A stretch of DNA of 64,000 nucleotides from Fibrobacterota bacterium (GTDB lineage: Bacteria; Fibrobacterota; Fibrobacteria; UBA11236): the NCBI GenBank assembly GCA_028287505.1, contig JAQBPN010000080.1, positions 1 through 64,000 of the forward strand. The letters are read 5' to 3'. Positions within the stretch are counted from its first letter, which is position 1, and each line of letters opens with the position of its first letter. Position numbers and translations under genes: made by a program. Shown piece after piece: positions 55,101 to 63,400 of this stretch. The notes under the pieces were generated by a model that had not been told where the DNA came from, ran no database searches, and saw only the letters and a program-made list of their open reading frames with translations.

Positions 55101-56559
55101 TCATGTTTCCGGAGCCGATACAGCTGAATATGAATTCTACGATGCAATGGGAAATCGTGTGAGCCGGGTGCTGACTAGCACGATTTCGGGTTCAGAGAAA
55201 TATTTTAGCGCAAGGCACTACTTTCCACAATGGAAGGAATTGCGGGAAGGCTTCAACAGTTCTGAGATATTGAACGACTCTGAAGAAATCGTTACTCTGG
55301 TAGCCAGCGGAGTTGTGGGTCGTATTCGGCCAAATGGCATTTATGAGTTTTATGTAAAGGATCATCTGGGATCGACAGTCCGGGTAGTGAATGATGGTGG
55401 TGGGTTCCTTTCCGATACAGGAAGTGTATACGACTATTTGGCGTACGGGAACGTAAAGACCATTAAAGGGAATGTTGAAGAGCTGACCGAGAAGTTTACA
55501 GGGAAGGAATACGATGAGTTTAATAGGTTGTACAATTTCGGAGCAAGGTGGCTCGACCCCGAATTAGGTGCATGGCTAACGTCGGATATTGCAGGACAAT
55601 ATGATAATCCGTATTCTTCTGTAGGAGGTGACCCAATAAATTATTCGGATAATGATGGAATGGTTGGAGTGCATGTTAATGGAGTAGGGGGCGAGGACCA
55701 GGCGGGATTTAGAAAAAGGTGGTGTCAAGAAAATGGAGAGGAATATTGTGGGTCGACTAATAACAGCGGTGCCCCGGCTGAGTATTGGGCTAGCAATTAT
55801 TCTGGATGGTGGGGCGATGCAGAAACTGGTCGCCCTTCAGGAAACAAATGGACGATTGATTTACCGGAAGCTTTTCTTGGATTTCCCAACATGTTTGACA
55901 ACGGCCCAATGGTTTATCGTACTCTGATGAAAGCTCACCATGAACACCCTAATGAGCCCATTCATGTAACCGCTCACAGTGGAGGCGATGCTTCATCTGG
56001 ATATGCTGTTTTTGCCTTCAATATGAATACCCATTATGGCGGAGTAGCAGACAGAGAAACCTTTGCAGGAGCAGATGCCACCGGTCTTGGAACAGGACTC
56101 TCTGCAATGACAGGTACAAGAACACATTCGCATTATTATTCTTACGATCCTGTTTCCTATTATGGAGCAGTTAATGATTTCTTTAACCCGCTCACCTTAT
56201 TTACTGACCCGAAGCATAATTTAGATGTTTTTAATCTTGACAATTGGTGTTCCGGGGGGCATTCCATTCATGAAGGGTGCCGTTCCTACAACGACGCTAT
56301 TAAGGATAATCCTTATGTTGGGGGAGCCTACAATTTATTCGTCGCCCATCCAACAGACATAGCTGTTAGGACAGTTGGGAATGGATATTATAACTATGTT
56401 AATCCATCTGGACATGCGGACCGGCTTTACAGAATTCTTTCGAGTGACGAGCCCTGGAACAACAAATTAGATGCTTTGATAAATTATCCTGTAAAAGGCG
56501 TTGTTAATGCTACTGAGGATTTACTTGATGCCATAGGTTCATCGATGCCATGGAATTGA
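49174..56559 (+). CDS. Giant RHS protein with three inserted DUF2341/LamG modules and a lipase-like tip (island)
   Basis: A 2461-residue exported protein. After a signal peptide comes a carbohydrate-binding-like domain (to about residue 205), then the RHS phrase FGDALGRVHQTQTK. At that point three DUF2341-LamG modules (about 235-600, 605-960, 960-1320) are inserted; the first and third are nearly parallel copies. The shell resumes with VLHVKFDEFGRNKRTYLPVP and many YD repeats (LYDELDRTQSMTLY, FDYDKNGRISGQ) and ends at the conserved boundary EYDEFNRLYNFGARWLDPE and DPINYSDNDG near residue 2160. The last 300 residues are a variable tip: HVTAHSGGDASSGY, SYDPVSYYG and CSGGHSIHEG suggest a Ser-Asp-His lipase-type triad. 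DNA is markedly AT-rich from about 53.4 kb, consistent with swapped tips. GC-rich LamG modules resemble the host lipoprotein at 25026. Confidence 0.85.
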   Translation: MRNLIRAFHLCALILAPGAANAGTAHIREYNFGFEKGNLVSNWTFENLGFNWESEASAISVDPRYQAASQCTGCRAVTGSFVGKVFGTYAGSGTLSHLTTQLFPVLPGQAYTLSFYYKTSSISGTVEPRVLLFDSPDSGGVTPSQTVTGSAYQSSPDWRLYSLNFTSDSASLYAKIALLYTSTSGEGGTLYFDDVVLEEGTLTSAAIAASRFQISETVSFGDALGRVHQTQTKISSGTNNPYPDWKFVKPLTLNTTSNPGGLNVSANVLNFPLLVRLSNANFNFAEAKGTGADIRFSKTNGDTLSYEIEKWDSAGATATVWVKLDTIYGDNAIQAFRMFWGNSGASSQSSSSSVFKGGNSGGANNYKGVWHLSDSAASATVTEALGLNNGTTKSNGSNSNTSNFSTSGLVGKALNLDGVDDDFTHGLSLPKSEGTISHWVKADQVRNMAVYYESNGTTASTYNGFGAGGTNILEVTTGINSAGTGWVIDYQDSTTLVEATGGTPITTDWVYLSLTWKRTDSLKLYVNGSRIAAANMAATAFSSKSATVKQVGRVGDGTALRHWDGKIDEVEVADVARDSNWVKLSYQTQKSGTSFLTAGATQSNLEAPTSPYPDWGHSRKAIVNTSSTGANISSTVTQFPLLIRLSAANFDFGEAKGNGSDIRFSRGTTTLPYEIEHWDSTGEAAEIWVKVDSVFGNNGTQEVTMYWGNTSASVVSSGSAVFDSANGFGGAWHLNESPGGGSHALLDRTQWGSNGTANGGMSVNDTITGLVGRGIHFDGTNDFVNLGDSLNMLRSVGAATLSAWVNFQASSQGVQQDIVSFSVSSAGPTFDSRANFVIENNKIAATGRSTDNEARVFVTTVDTVSLNAWHLVTAAIDYAHDSILVYVDGVKWSTTGTVNFSGATTPNTISRKNALGSEEDGTHNFFPGWLDEVVLSRLKRSPDWIKLSYETQKSGSAVVQWGASYPGWAYASQVFINTTSNGANVTNNVTKFPLLVRFNSGNFQFNQAKPNGEDIRFSKADGTPLSYEIEQWDTVSSTAAIWVKVDTVFGNNSSQYVNMHWGNSDAPTHSAPSVVFKSGTTSGGNSYKGVWHLNDNAANSNVTDALGTNTGTFKNGASSDNTSNHSTTGNIGRGLDLDGTDDFFTHGLQLPKTAGTISHWLKPDQVRTMVAYYESNGTTANYNGYGVPADVLEINLGIGSISTNWQLTYQDGSSEQNATSGTPSTSAWTHVAMTWNRSGSGILYVNGAQVASVVLSGVTFTSKTATVKQLGKVGDGTASRYWDGKIDELEVSDVARSADWLKLSYETQKSGSTVVLVGEFASNLAAANAPKYRVLHVKFDEFGRNKRTYLPVPVETDVPAYVADLPQKANAYYTMQLGRPEADSVPFSETLYPDSSQAIQNASPGQAWKMGGNHTSKSNYYYRGNLNVPANIENPATDSSENIYRFDWSRDADSNYSLSWTNRRSQIVQSASNLNRSSTSDASSWSWAFTQSQYFKAGKLKKTLTPLDVDSAYNKFVEISNFNSLGLPLATKTPGKGLIKAWFNRQGQVRFTQDEGQRTGSQYTFMDYDGRGRMFSTGIQTIPTMTQSLADLNSYSGGSSKTEHEGFIFDDLSTFQSRTGFVLDSVIQGLVSENAFNRLVCAYNFNDESTIPGFGALDKFVATFYSYDQRGNIVSTFKYVGPIHSKKRKKQEAAYLYDELDRTQSMTLYTAEGDIGLSNSRLYNYDEMRRIKSITGMQNKPICAYTYSDWGQISSQLLGGNGSGSTGLREDYLYHILGWIKETDAVQISTGKTIHQEFLGYEEKANGSPAVPSPFQSRFTGQITQRLYKYASDVNSLKPVRLFNYSYDELGRMKKADYEQNSNSTPLDGQEAIDFASLSFANVDSLDSYFDYDKNGRISGQRSGGVISLDSAKYVYKDSTYRLNKVTGKVVTSPTRNMNHTDNFQYDLRSSMTADSSKDLKIIYAWNMMPCKFILDHVSGADTAEYEFYDAMGNRVSRVLTSTISGSEKYFSARHYFPQWKELREGFNSSEILNDSEEIVTLVASGVVGRIRPNGIYEFYVKDHLGSTVRVVNDGGGFLSDTGSVYDYLAYGNVKTIKGNVEELTEKFTGKEYDEFNRLYNFGARWLDPELGAWLTSDIAGQYDNPYSSVGGDPINYSDNDGMVGVHVNGVGGEDQAGFRKRWCQENGEEYCGSTNNSGAPAEYWASNYSGWWGDAETGRPSGNKWTIDLPEAFLGFPNMFDNGPMVYRTLMKAHHEHPNEPIHVTAHSGGDASSGYAVFAFNMNTHYGGVADRETFAGADATGLGTGLSAMTGTRTHSHYYSYDPVSYYGAVNDFFNPLTLFTDPKHNLDVFNLDNWCSGGHSIHEGCRSYNDAIKDNPYVGGAYNLFVAHPTDIAVRTVGNGYYNYVNPSGHADRLYRILSSDEPWNNKLDALINYPVKGVVNATEDLLDAIGSSMPWN

Positions 56560-56563
56560 TGGA

Positions 56564-56875
56564 ATGCACTTCAAGAATTTGCGTTTTGTCTATTCCGAAA
56601 TTTGGTTTATGCCAATGGATTTACAATCCGCCAGCATTTTTAGGATCGCAAGCCCATTTGGAATTTATAAACTAGGAAAGCTGAGAGTGTATTTGCCTGA
56701 ACTGATGAATCGACGCGAGCGAATCATGAGGCAATCGCCTAAGGTGGAATTAATAGATTTTGGTTTTAGTGGATCGCAGAAGTTGGGAGAGGTAAATTTC
56801 TTCAAAGGCGTATTCAAGAAAATGGCCAATTTCCTTTTATCGGGTTTAACGATAAAAAATAATCTTTATATTTGA
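56564..56875 (+). CDS. Small AT-rich ORF just after the RHS tip (possible immunity gene)
   Basis: A 103-residue frame starting four bases after the RHS stop, in very AT-rich DNA. It is basic in the middle (PELMNRRERIMRQSPKVELI) with a hydrophobic segment near the C-terminus (FLLSGLTIKNN). There is no clear ribosome site of its own; coupling to the RHS stop could serve. Position fits an immunity gene, but there is no family evidence, and the frame could be chance. Confidence 0.35.
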   Translation: MHFKNLRFVYSEIWFMPMDLQSASIFRIASPFGIYKLGKLRVYLPELMNRRERIMRQSPKVELIDFGFSGSQKLGEVNFFKGVFKKMANFLLSGLTIKNNLYI

Positions 56876-57061
56876 TAGCGTGTTTTTTTTGCATTTATTT
56901 AAGGATTTGAACGAGGTGCGGGAAATGATGATAAGAGGATACAGGAATGTCAAAGTCCTGGCCAGTTGATATTGAAATTTCAAAAATATTTTTGGAATGA
57001 TTTGTTATTAAGGAAATAGAAAACCTTGAAAAAGATGATGGCTTATAGGAAATATTCTTAC

Positions 57062-57502
57062 ATGAAACGGACAATTGGGCTCATCATTATGATGACAACG
57101 CTGGCCTTTAGTGGAAAAATCAGTTTGAGCGTACTTGATTCAAATATAAAATTTGGCAAATTGAATCCGCAATTCAACACATACGTTGAACCTCAGTATT
57201 TTGATGATGGCATGGCGCATTCTTGGTTGAACTATCAAAATCACTCTGATTTTGTGGTTTCGGCATATAACCAAGAACAGAAGGTGGCGTTAAATAGAAA
57301 AATTTCAAAATGTATTCTAATAGTAAGCATTCCGGCATTTATTGCTGGGGTCGGTTTAACGATGGGCTGTGGTGATACAGAGAATCCGGACAGATTTTGT
57401 CGACAGAAATCCACTCAAATAGGAACCAATATATTGGGTTTCGGCGGAATGCTTGGAATTGTCTATGGGATCTACGGATTAATCCATTTTAGGAAAGAAT
57501 GA
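57062..57502 (+). CDS. Two-helix membrane protein downstream of the RHS gene (candidate immunity or accessory protein)
   Basis: A 146-residue protein. I chose the ATG at 57062, which follows AGGAAAT and begins a signal-like MKRTIGLIIMMTTLAFS; an upstream TTG at 57026 is also in frame. A central hydrophilic part (residues about 20-80) is followed by two hydrophobic segments (ILIVSIPAFIAGVGLTMGCG and LGFGGMLGIVYGIYGLIHF) with a cysteine-bearing loop (CGDTENPDRFCRQ) between. Membrane immunity proteins often protect from lipid-directed toxins, but that is inference. Very low GC. Confidence 0.6.
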   Translation: MKRTIGLIIMMTTLAFSGKISLSVLDSNIKFGKLNPQFNTYVEPQYFDDGMAHSWLNYQNHSDFVVSAYNQEQKVALNRKISKCILIVSIPAFIAGVGLTMGCGDTENPDRFCRQKSTQIGTNILGFGGMLGIVYGIYGLIHFRKE

Positions 57503-57830
57503 AATGTTGTGATTAGTGGGAAAGCCAATTCTATTTCTGGAAAGTTCCAGAAAATCTCTCCCGCGGGCGATAATCAATGGAACGTAACAAGCTATTTCGA
57601 GTCCAATATCGAAGAGTGTCAAGCCCACCATCCGGAGCGATACTTTGATATACTCGACTACTGTAAGCAAGGATAGAGGTCCTAAAAAGACTGGATTCAC
57701 GGAATCCGATACATATGTGAAAGCCGGGCTCTAAATCCTTTTTCGCCGATTTTGATTGGACCGAATCATGAAATTGCAATTCAAAACCTGAGGCTTGTAA
57801 TGCCTAAAGTGAATTCATAGGAGAAGGCTA

Positions 57831-58493
57831 ATGAAAACGAATATTAATTGGTTTCTTTTGGCAGCTTTTGTTTTCAACGGAATGGAAATTCACGCGCAAT
57901 ATCAATCATATGGATTTTATCAATTCGAAAAAAATGGCGCAAAAGTCGAAATCCATCTCTATGATTCCTTCGGAGGAAAATTCCAATTGCGCCGTTCTTC
58001 TTCCGATACGTTGCAGCTTCTACTAGGCAGGTTTGAAAATCAATTTCTTCCAACATACGAATGCGACTCAGCCGGTATTTGCACATATGTTGATAGAACC
58101 CTTTTTTATTTGTATCCGAACGTCAATAGGATAAGTTTTTCAGGTGGCAGAAAGAATGGCGATACTTCAATGGTTTATTTTGGGTATGGTGGAAAGAATT
58201 GTGGAGACCTTAAATCTTTCATCAGTTCACCTTGGGGCAACGAGTTTAAAGGAGTCCCCTTCAATAAGAAAATTTGCAGCGTCGATTCAATAAAAAATCC
58301 GTTTACTTTGGATTCCATTCTTGAAATCCCCGTGACCTTAACACGAGTGCTAGAAGTAAGGAATCCACTGAATTATTCGAACATGATCGATGCGCTAGGG
58401 AGACAGGGATACAAGCCTAACCGCAATAGGACGTCATTCGCTATTAGCAAACAGGAGAAGGCTTCTAGTAATATGCTGTTGCCGGGCCTGTAG
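57831..58493 (+). CDS. Secreted protein of unknown function (island)
   Basis: A 220-residue exported protein; AGGAGAAGG lies five bases before the ATG and the N-terminus is a signal peptide (MKTNINWFLLAAFVFNGMEI HAQ). The mature part is beta-rich with aromatic residues (YGFYQFEKNGAKVEIHLYDS, TLFYLYPNVNRISFSGG) and four cysteines (YECDSAGIC, NCGD, KKIC) that could form disulphides. I recognise no family. It is the last good gene before the right end of the island, in AT-rich DNA. Confidence 0.7.
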   Translation: MKTNINWFLLAAFVFNGMEIHAQYQSYGFYQFEKNGAKVEIHLYDSFGGKFQLRRSSSDTLQLLLGRFENQFLPTYECDSAGICTYVDRTLFYLYPNVNRISFSGGRKNGDTSMVYFGYGGKNCGDLKSFISSPWGNEFKGVPFNKKICSVDSIKNPFTLDSILEIPVTLTRVLEVRNPLNYSNMIDALGRQGYKPNRNRTSFAISKQEKASSNMLLPGL

Positions 58494-58780
58494 TCGGCCG
58501 CTACCAATTGGCTAAAGCCACTTTTGCATGGGTCATTTTAATCTGCGTAAGGCTTGCCTTTTGCCTTGGTTGCTTCAGGTGATTTCGAAGCCCAGTTCGC
58601 CCCGAAGAAAGGTCCAATTTGGATGTATGATTCAGGTAACTTCTTAATCATTGTCTCGGAAATTCCTTATAAATTTACAGAAATAGGCATTTTCCATCTG
58701 CCCAAAACGATCCTGGTGCTACAGGTGTGCTACAAATTTAAGAATGCATCAAAAATGAGCGAAAATCGCCAGTTCAAGAC
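58494..58780. other. Right island edge without a supported gene
   Basis: A short frame (58554-58790) lacks a ribosome site and runs into the attachment repeat, so I do not call it. The tandem GTGCTACA pair described separately lies here. Confidence 0.5.
58716..58734. repeat. Tandem GTGCTACA pair near the right island end (possible integrase arm sites)
   Basis: GTGCTACA occurs at 58716-58723 and 58727-58734, an 11-base period, about 47 bases inside the right repeat. The same spacing as the AAAGTACCG pair on the left suggests comparable protein-binding arrays at both ends. Confidence 0.45.
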
Positions 58781-58831
58781 AGTTTCCTAAACTGTTAATC
58801 CCCGTTCGAGTCGGGGTGGGGACACCACTCT
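58781..58831. repeat. Right attachment site (attR), copy of the tRNA-Arg 3' end
   Basis: This 51-base stretch is identical to 39687-39737, running from the anticodon loop to four bases after CCA. There is no 5' half of a tRNA beside it, so it is a left-over duplicate rather than a gene. Confidence 0.92.
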
Positions 58832-58840
58832 TAATTGAAA

Positions 58841-58869
58841 GCCCCGGTTCTTGTGAGCCGGGGCTTTTT
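58841..58869 (+). terminator. Rho-independent terminator beyond attR (original tRNA-Arg terminator)
   Basis: GCCCCGGTTC pairs with GAGCCGGGGC over TTGT, followed by TTTTT. Because it lies ten bases after the duplicated tRNA end, it most likely ended the tRNA transcript before the island separated the two. Confidence 0.88.
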
Positions 58870-59037
58870 CATTCGCCCGGGCTCCATTCAAACGACTTCC
58901 GCCATTTATGGACTGCGGCTTGATCCGGCAAAATCATTTACGAATGATTGACCGGACGAAATTTGACCTGCTCCCCATCCAGCCCCTAAAATTTCTCCAA
59001 CCGATACACTCTTCGTTCCGAGCCAAAGGATGCGACA

Positions 59038-60426
59038 ATGTCTCCTCGATTGGTCTTATCCTTTATTGCTTGCGCTTTGCTCGAAAGCCATGCGGATTCC
59101 GGGATCGCCGCGGGTGAAGATCACCTGCTTTATCTCCATGAAAATGGCTCACTTTGGGCGATGGGAGCGGATACCTACGGCCAATTGGGATTGAAGGGCG
59201 GCACGCCTCAAGCCAAACCGGTCCTGGTCGATGGGAACCGCTGGATCAAGGTCTCCGCCGGCGCGTCCTATTCGCTGGCGCTTCGATCCGACGGATCGCT
59301 CTGGGCCTTCGGCCGCAATCAGTCGGCGCAATTGGGAAAAGATCATCGATTCGATTTGGATCAACCGAAACGAGTGGGCTCGAAATCCTGGCTCGATATG
59401 GCGGCCGGAAATACCGTGACCCTGGGCATCCGCAAGGATGGGTCTTTAAGGATTTGGGGGGGATGGGAAAAGCCGGCGCGCAAGGGCTGGTTCAAGGGCG
59501 TGCTGGGACAGTCGCGGCAACCGGACCAGGGAAAATGGAAGGCCGTTGCGGTAGGCAGGAACCATGGCTTGGCGATCCGGGAAGACGGAACGCTTTGGGC
59601 CTTGGGCGAGAACGCTTCGGGTCAGGCGGGCTGCGAGGAAGACGGTCTTGGTCTCCGGCTTTGCCGGGTCGCCGAAGGGAAATGGACCGCCCTCGCCGCC
59701 GCGGAGGATCTCAGCCTGGCCATTCGCGCAGACGGAAGCCTATGGACTTGGGGAGACGGTTCCAAAGGCATGGGCCAGGTGGGAACGGAGCGCTGGTTGG
59801 CGATATCGACGGGCGGCCGGCATGCGATGGCCCTGAAAAGCGATAGCACCTTATGGACCTGGGGAGACGGCAGTGAGGGCGCTCTCGGCATCGGAGGATT
59901 TGAAAAGCAGGACCTTCCCAAACAGGTGGGCGCGGAGAAGTGGCGGGCCATCGCCGCCGGCAGGCATTTTTCCGCGGGAGTGAAAGCGGATGGCCGTCCC
60001 ATGATTTGGGGAAACCTGGATTTCGCGGCCGGGGGAATCGTAGCGAAAGGCGCCGCCCGGTTGGATCGGCCCGCGCCTTTGGAATCCTGGCGGGAATCCC
60101 AATCTCCGGCGCTACCGGTCGTTGCGGAAGCGGTCAAGGACCCGGCTCTTCCGGATGAAGTGAAGCTCGAAACTCCGAAGGCGACTCTCGAGCCGGAGGT
60201 CGCAAAATCGCCCGTGCCGCTTCCGGTGGCTCCCGCGTCCACACCAGCCGCGAACCGGCCCGGCTGGGTGCGGGCCCATTCCTCCTGGATCATGGCCGGC
60301 AGCGGGGCCGTGGTGGCGGGCGTGATTCTCTGGGCCTATCTGGCCGGGAGCGATGAGACCGCGTCGCCCAAACCCGCGGATATCGGACAACCTCCCGCGG
60401 ATCCCACCGTGCAAGGTGCGAAGTGA
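59038..60426 (+). CDS. RCC1-repeat protein with C-terminal membrane anchor
   Basis: A 462-residue protein with a signal-like start ([20 protein letters not shown]) after AAAGGATG. About seven RCC1-type propeller repeats follow, each with phrases like [32 protein letters not shown] and [15 protein letters not shown] Pro/Val/Ala-rich linker (about 355-410) leads to a membrane segment near the C-terminus ([20 protein letters not shown]). Bacterial RCC1 proteins are usually cell-surface binding scaffolds; the exact partner is unknown. Its last four bases overlap the GTG of the next RCC1 gene (GTGA), so the pair is coupled. Confidence 0.85.
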   Translation: MSPRLVLSFIACALLESHADSGIAAGEDHLLYLHENGSLWAMGADTYGQLGLKGGTPQAKPVLVDGNRWIKVSAGASYSLALRSDGSLWAFGRNQSAQLGKDHRFDLDQPKRVGSKSWLDMAAGNTVTLGIRKDGSLRIWGGWEKPARKGWFKGVLGQSRQPDQGKWKAVAVGRNHGLAIREDGTLWALGENASGQAGCEEDGLGLRLCRVAEGKWTALAAAEDLSLAIRADGSLWTWGDGSKGMGQVGTERWLAISTGGRHAMALKSDSTLWTWGDGSEGALGIGGFEKQDLPKQVGAEKWRAIAAGRHFSAGVKADGRPMIWGNLDFAAGGIVAKGAARLDRPAPLESWRESQSPALPVVAEAVKDPALPDEVKLETPKATLEPEVAKSPVPLPVAPASTPAANRPGWVRAHSSWIMAGSGAVVAGVILWAYLAGSDETASPKPADIGQPPADPTVQGAK

Positions 60427-63400
60427 AAGCCCGGTCGCTGTCGGGAGTCCTGGCCTTCGCTCTGGTTTCTGCGTTCCCCTCCTCGGCCCGCAAGGACAGC
60501 AAGATTTCCGCAGGGGAAACTTTCGCACTGGCCATCGCAGGAGCCGGCGGAACCGTGTCGGGTTTCGGAAACAACTTCGTCCATCAACTGGGCTTGGGGC
60601 ACACGACCTATCAGGCAACCCCGCAAATCATCCTGGAAGGATGCCGCCATGTTTCCGGAGGCTATTATTTCGGATTCGCCTTGAAGAACGACAGCACCTT
60701 GTGGTCTTGGGGATACAATGGCGCGGGGACGCTGGGCTCCGGTGGTGCCGGTGACAATCCCACTCCAGCCCGGGTCGGCGGCGCCAAATGGATCCATGTC
60801 GCGGGAAAGTTCAGGGCATATCATGCCATGGGGATCCAGGCGGACAGCAGCTTGTGGGCTTGGGGAGACAATGGGAACGGTACTTTGGGCGATGGTACCA
60901 CGACACAAAGGTCCGCACCCGTTAAAATCGGGACCGCCAAGTGGCTGGATGTACGCTTGGGAACCGGACATACCTTGGCCATCAAATCGGATAGCACCCT
61001 ATGGGCCTGGGGTGTTGGCTGGGATGGCCGGTTGGGCACCGGAGGCACATCCAATGTCATTTCTCCCGTACAAATCGGCTCCCAAAAGTGGCTGATGGCT
61101 GATGGGGGCGGGGAGGATGAAGACTACGCGTCCAGCTTCTCCGTGGGCATCAAGGCCGACAGTACGCTCTGGGTATGGGGAGCCAATACCATCTATCAAT
61201 TGGGTTTGGGTGACGATACCCAACGGAACAGTCCGGTCCAATCCGGATCGAGCAAGTGGATTTCCGTTTCGGTAGGAGACGAAATCACCTTGGCGATACG
61301 GAGCGACAGTACCTTATGGGAATGGGGCCATAACTACTACGGCGCTCTCGGAATGGGAGACACTACGGATGCTCCGACCCCGGTTCAAATCGGAGTCCTC
61401 AAGTGGAAGGAGATTTACGCCGGAGTCAACAATGCATACGGAGTGACGTCGACCGGGGCCTACTACAGTTGGGGTCAAGGTGGATTGACGGGCACGGTCG
61501 ATAACAGTTCACGAACCAGTCCCGGTACGTTCAGTCCTGCCCGGACCATAGTGGGCCAGACGATTACCTTCGGCGCGCTCGCCGCGAAGGTGAGCGGTAG
61601 CTCCGATTTTTCGCCCGGCGCCACGGCGAGCTCGGGCCTTGCGGTTACGTATGGGAGTTCGAATACCGCGGTGGCCACGGTTTCCGGTGGATTGTTGCAT
61701 ATCGTGGGCGTAGGCACCGCGGCCATTATAGCGAGTCAGTCCGGCGATGCCGATTATTCGACGGCACTCGATGTCACGCAAACGTTGACGGTGGGAAAGG
61801 GGGACCAGACCCTCACCTTCGCGTCCCTTCCGGCAAAGACTTGGCTCGACGCCGATTTCGATCCGTCCGCCACGGCCTCGTCCGGGCTTACCGTATCTTA
61901 CGCAAGCTCCGATACAACGGTGGCGACCCTCGTCTCCAGTCAAATCCATCTGGTCGGCGCCGGCACCGCCACCATCACCGCCTCCCAAGGAGGCGATGGC
62001 AACTACAATGCCGCCACCAACGCCACCCAGACCTTAATAGTCACCCATCCTCCGCATCCGCACCGGGACAGGAAGGTGGCGGGCATGATTTCCGGCGCCC
62101 TCCTCATCCGCGACGGCATCGGTCTGTTCGGTACCGGATTCAACGAAGCCTTCGAACTCGGCCTCGGGAACGACAGTGCGAATCGCAACAGCTTCCATCT
62201 CATCCAGCCGGGAAACTGGAGGCACGTGGACGGCGGCGGTGAATACGCCTTTGCGCTCAAGGAGGACAGCACCTTGTGGGGGTGGGGAACTCAATGGGAT
62301 GGATTCGGGGATGACTCGACCCAGCACCACACTCCCACGCAGATCGGAACCCGCCGTTGGATCACCGTGGTGGCCGGCATCAACGCCACCAGCAATTACG
62401 GAATCCAGTCTGACAGCACGCTCTGGGCCTGGGGATCGAATAGCCAGATGAACTATGGGGATGGCACCAGCACATCCCAATCCGCGCCGACGCAAATCGG
62501 CACGGACAAGTGGGTGGATATCTCTTTCTCGCAGGAACATGCTCTGGGTATCAAGGCGGACCGGACTTTGTGGTCCTGGGGTAGCGATGAATACGGCATC
62601 CTCGGGCACGGGAACGTCGGTCAGGTCCTCCCGGTCCCGGTGAAAATCGGCAGCTCGACCTGGAGCATGGTGGCGGCAGGGGCTTCTTCGAGTCTGGCCA
62701 TCCGATCCGACAGCACCCTCTGGGCCTGGGGGCTAGGGGCCGCGGGCACGGGCTTAGGGTTAGGGGTCGTCAATGTCCTCGTTCCGACCCAGGTGGGAGG
62801 GGTGTCGAGCAAGTGGATCAAGGTGGAGGTCGGAGGAGGTTTTTCGACCTTGGCCCTTAAGGCCGACAGTACTTTTTGGTCCTTCGGCTCAAACAGCGCC
62901 GGCTACATCGCCCAGGGCGCATCTTCCGACGCCGGGTTTCCAACCCAGGTGGGAACCGGAAAATGGAGGGAGGTGGCCTTGGGAGCCTCCTCCGGTATCG
63001 GCCAGACCGCAGCGGGGGACTTCTACGCTTGGGGTAACAATACAAACGGTGCGGTCGGCGATAGCACCAATACCACCCGTACCACGCCCGTTTCCGTCAA
63101 GTTCAACAGGACCCAGACCTTCACCTTCCCGGCCATCGCGGACAAATCCGTCGGTGACGCGGACTTCGCTCCGGGAGCCTCTTCCAATTCCGGGTTCGCC
63201 GTCACCTACACCAGCTCCGATCCCGCGGTGGCGACCATCGTTTCCGGCCAGATCCACATCGTAGGCCCGGGGACGACCACCATCACCGCGTCCGCAGGCG
63301 GAAACGTGGTTTATGATGCCGGTGAGGCCACGCAAACCCTCGCGGTCGGCAAAACCGCACAGACCATTACTTTCGCGGCCCTTTCGGCCAAGACGTTCGG

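Larger units (their letters stand above)
39687..58831. mobile_element. 19-kb genomic island integrated in tRNA-Arg, no integrase gene recognised
   Basis: The element is bounded by a 51-base direct repeat of the tRNA-Arg 3' end. DNA inside is visibly less GC-rich than the flanks, more so to the right. A strong terminator that must have belonged to the tRNA now follows the right repeat. Cargo: several small orphan genes (40054-43757), a coupled operon of a small secreted protein, an SpvB-like protein and a giant RHS protein (44346-56559), and AT-rich accessory genes. No tyrosine or serine recombinase, transposase, relaxase or phage structural gene was found in any frame, so it is either decayed or moved by an integrase acting from elsewhere. 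Confidence 0.85.

Noticed and set aside
58554-58790. 78-residue frame ending in the right attachment repeat
   Set aside because: Non-ATG start without ribosome site; runs into the duplicated tRNA end. It does not look like an integrase C-terminus.
58781-58831. Second tRNA-Arg gene
   Set aside because: Only the 3' half is present; it is the duplicated attachment site.
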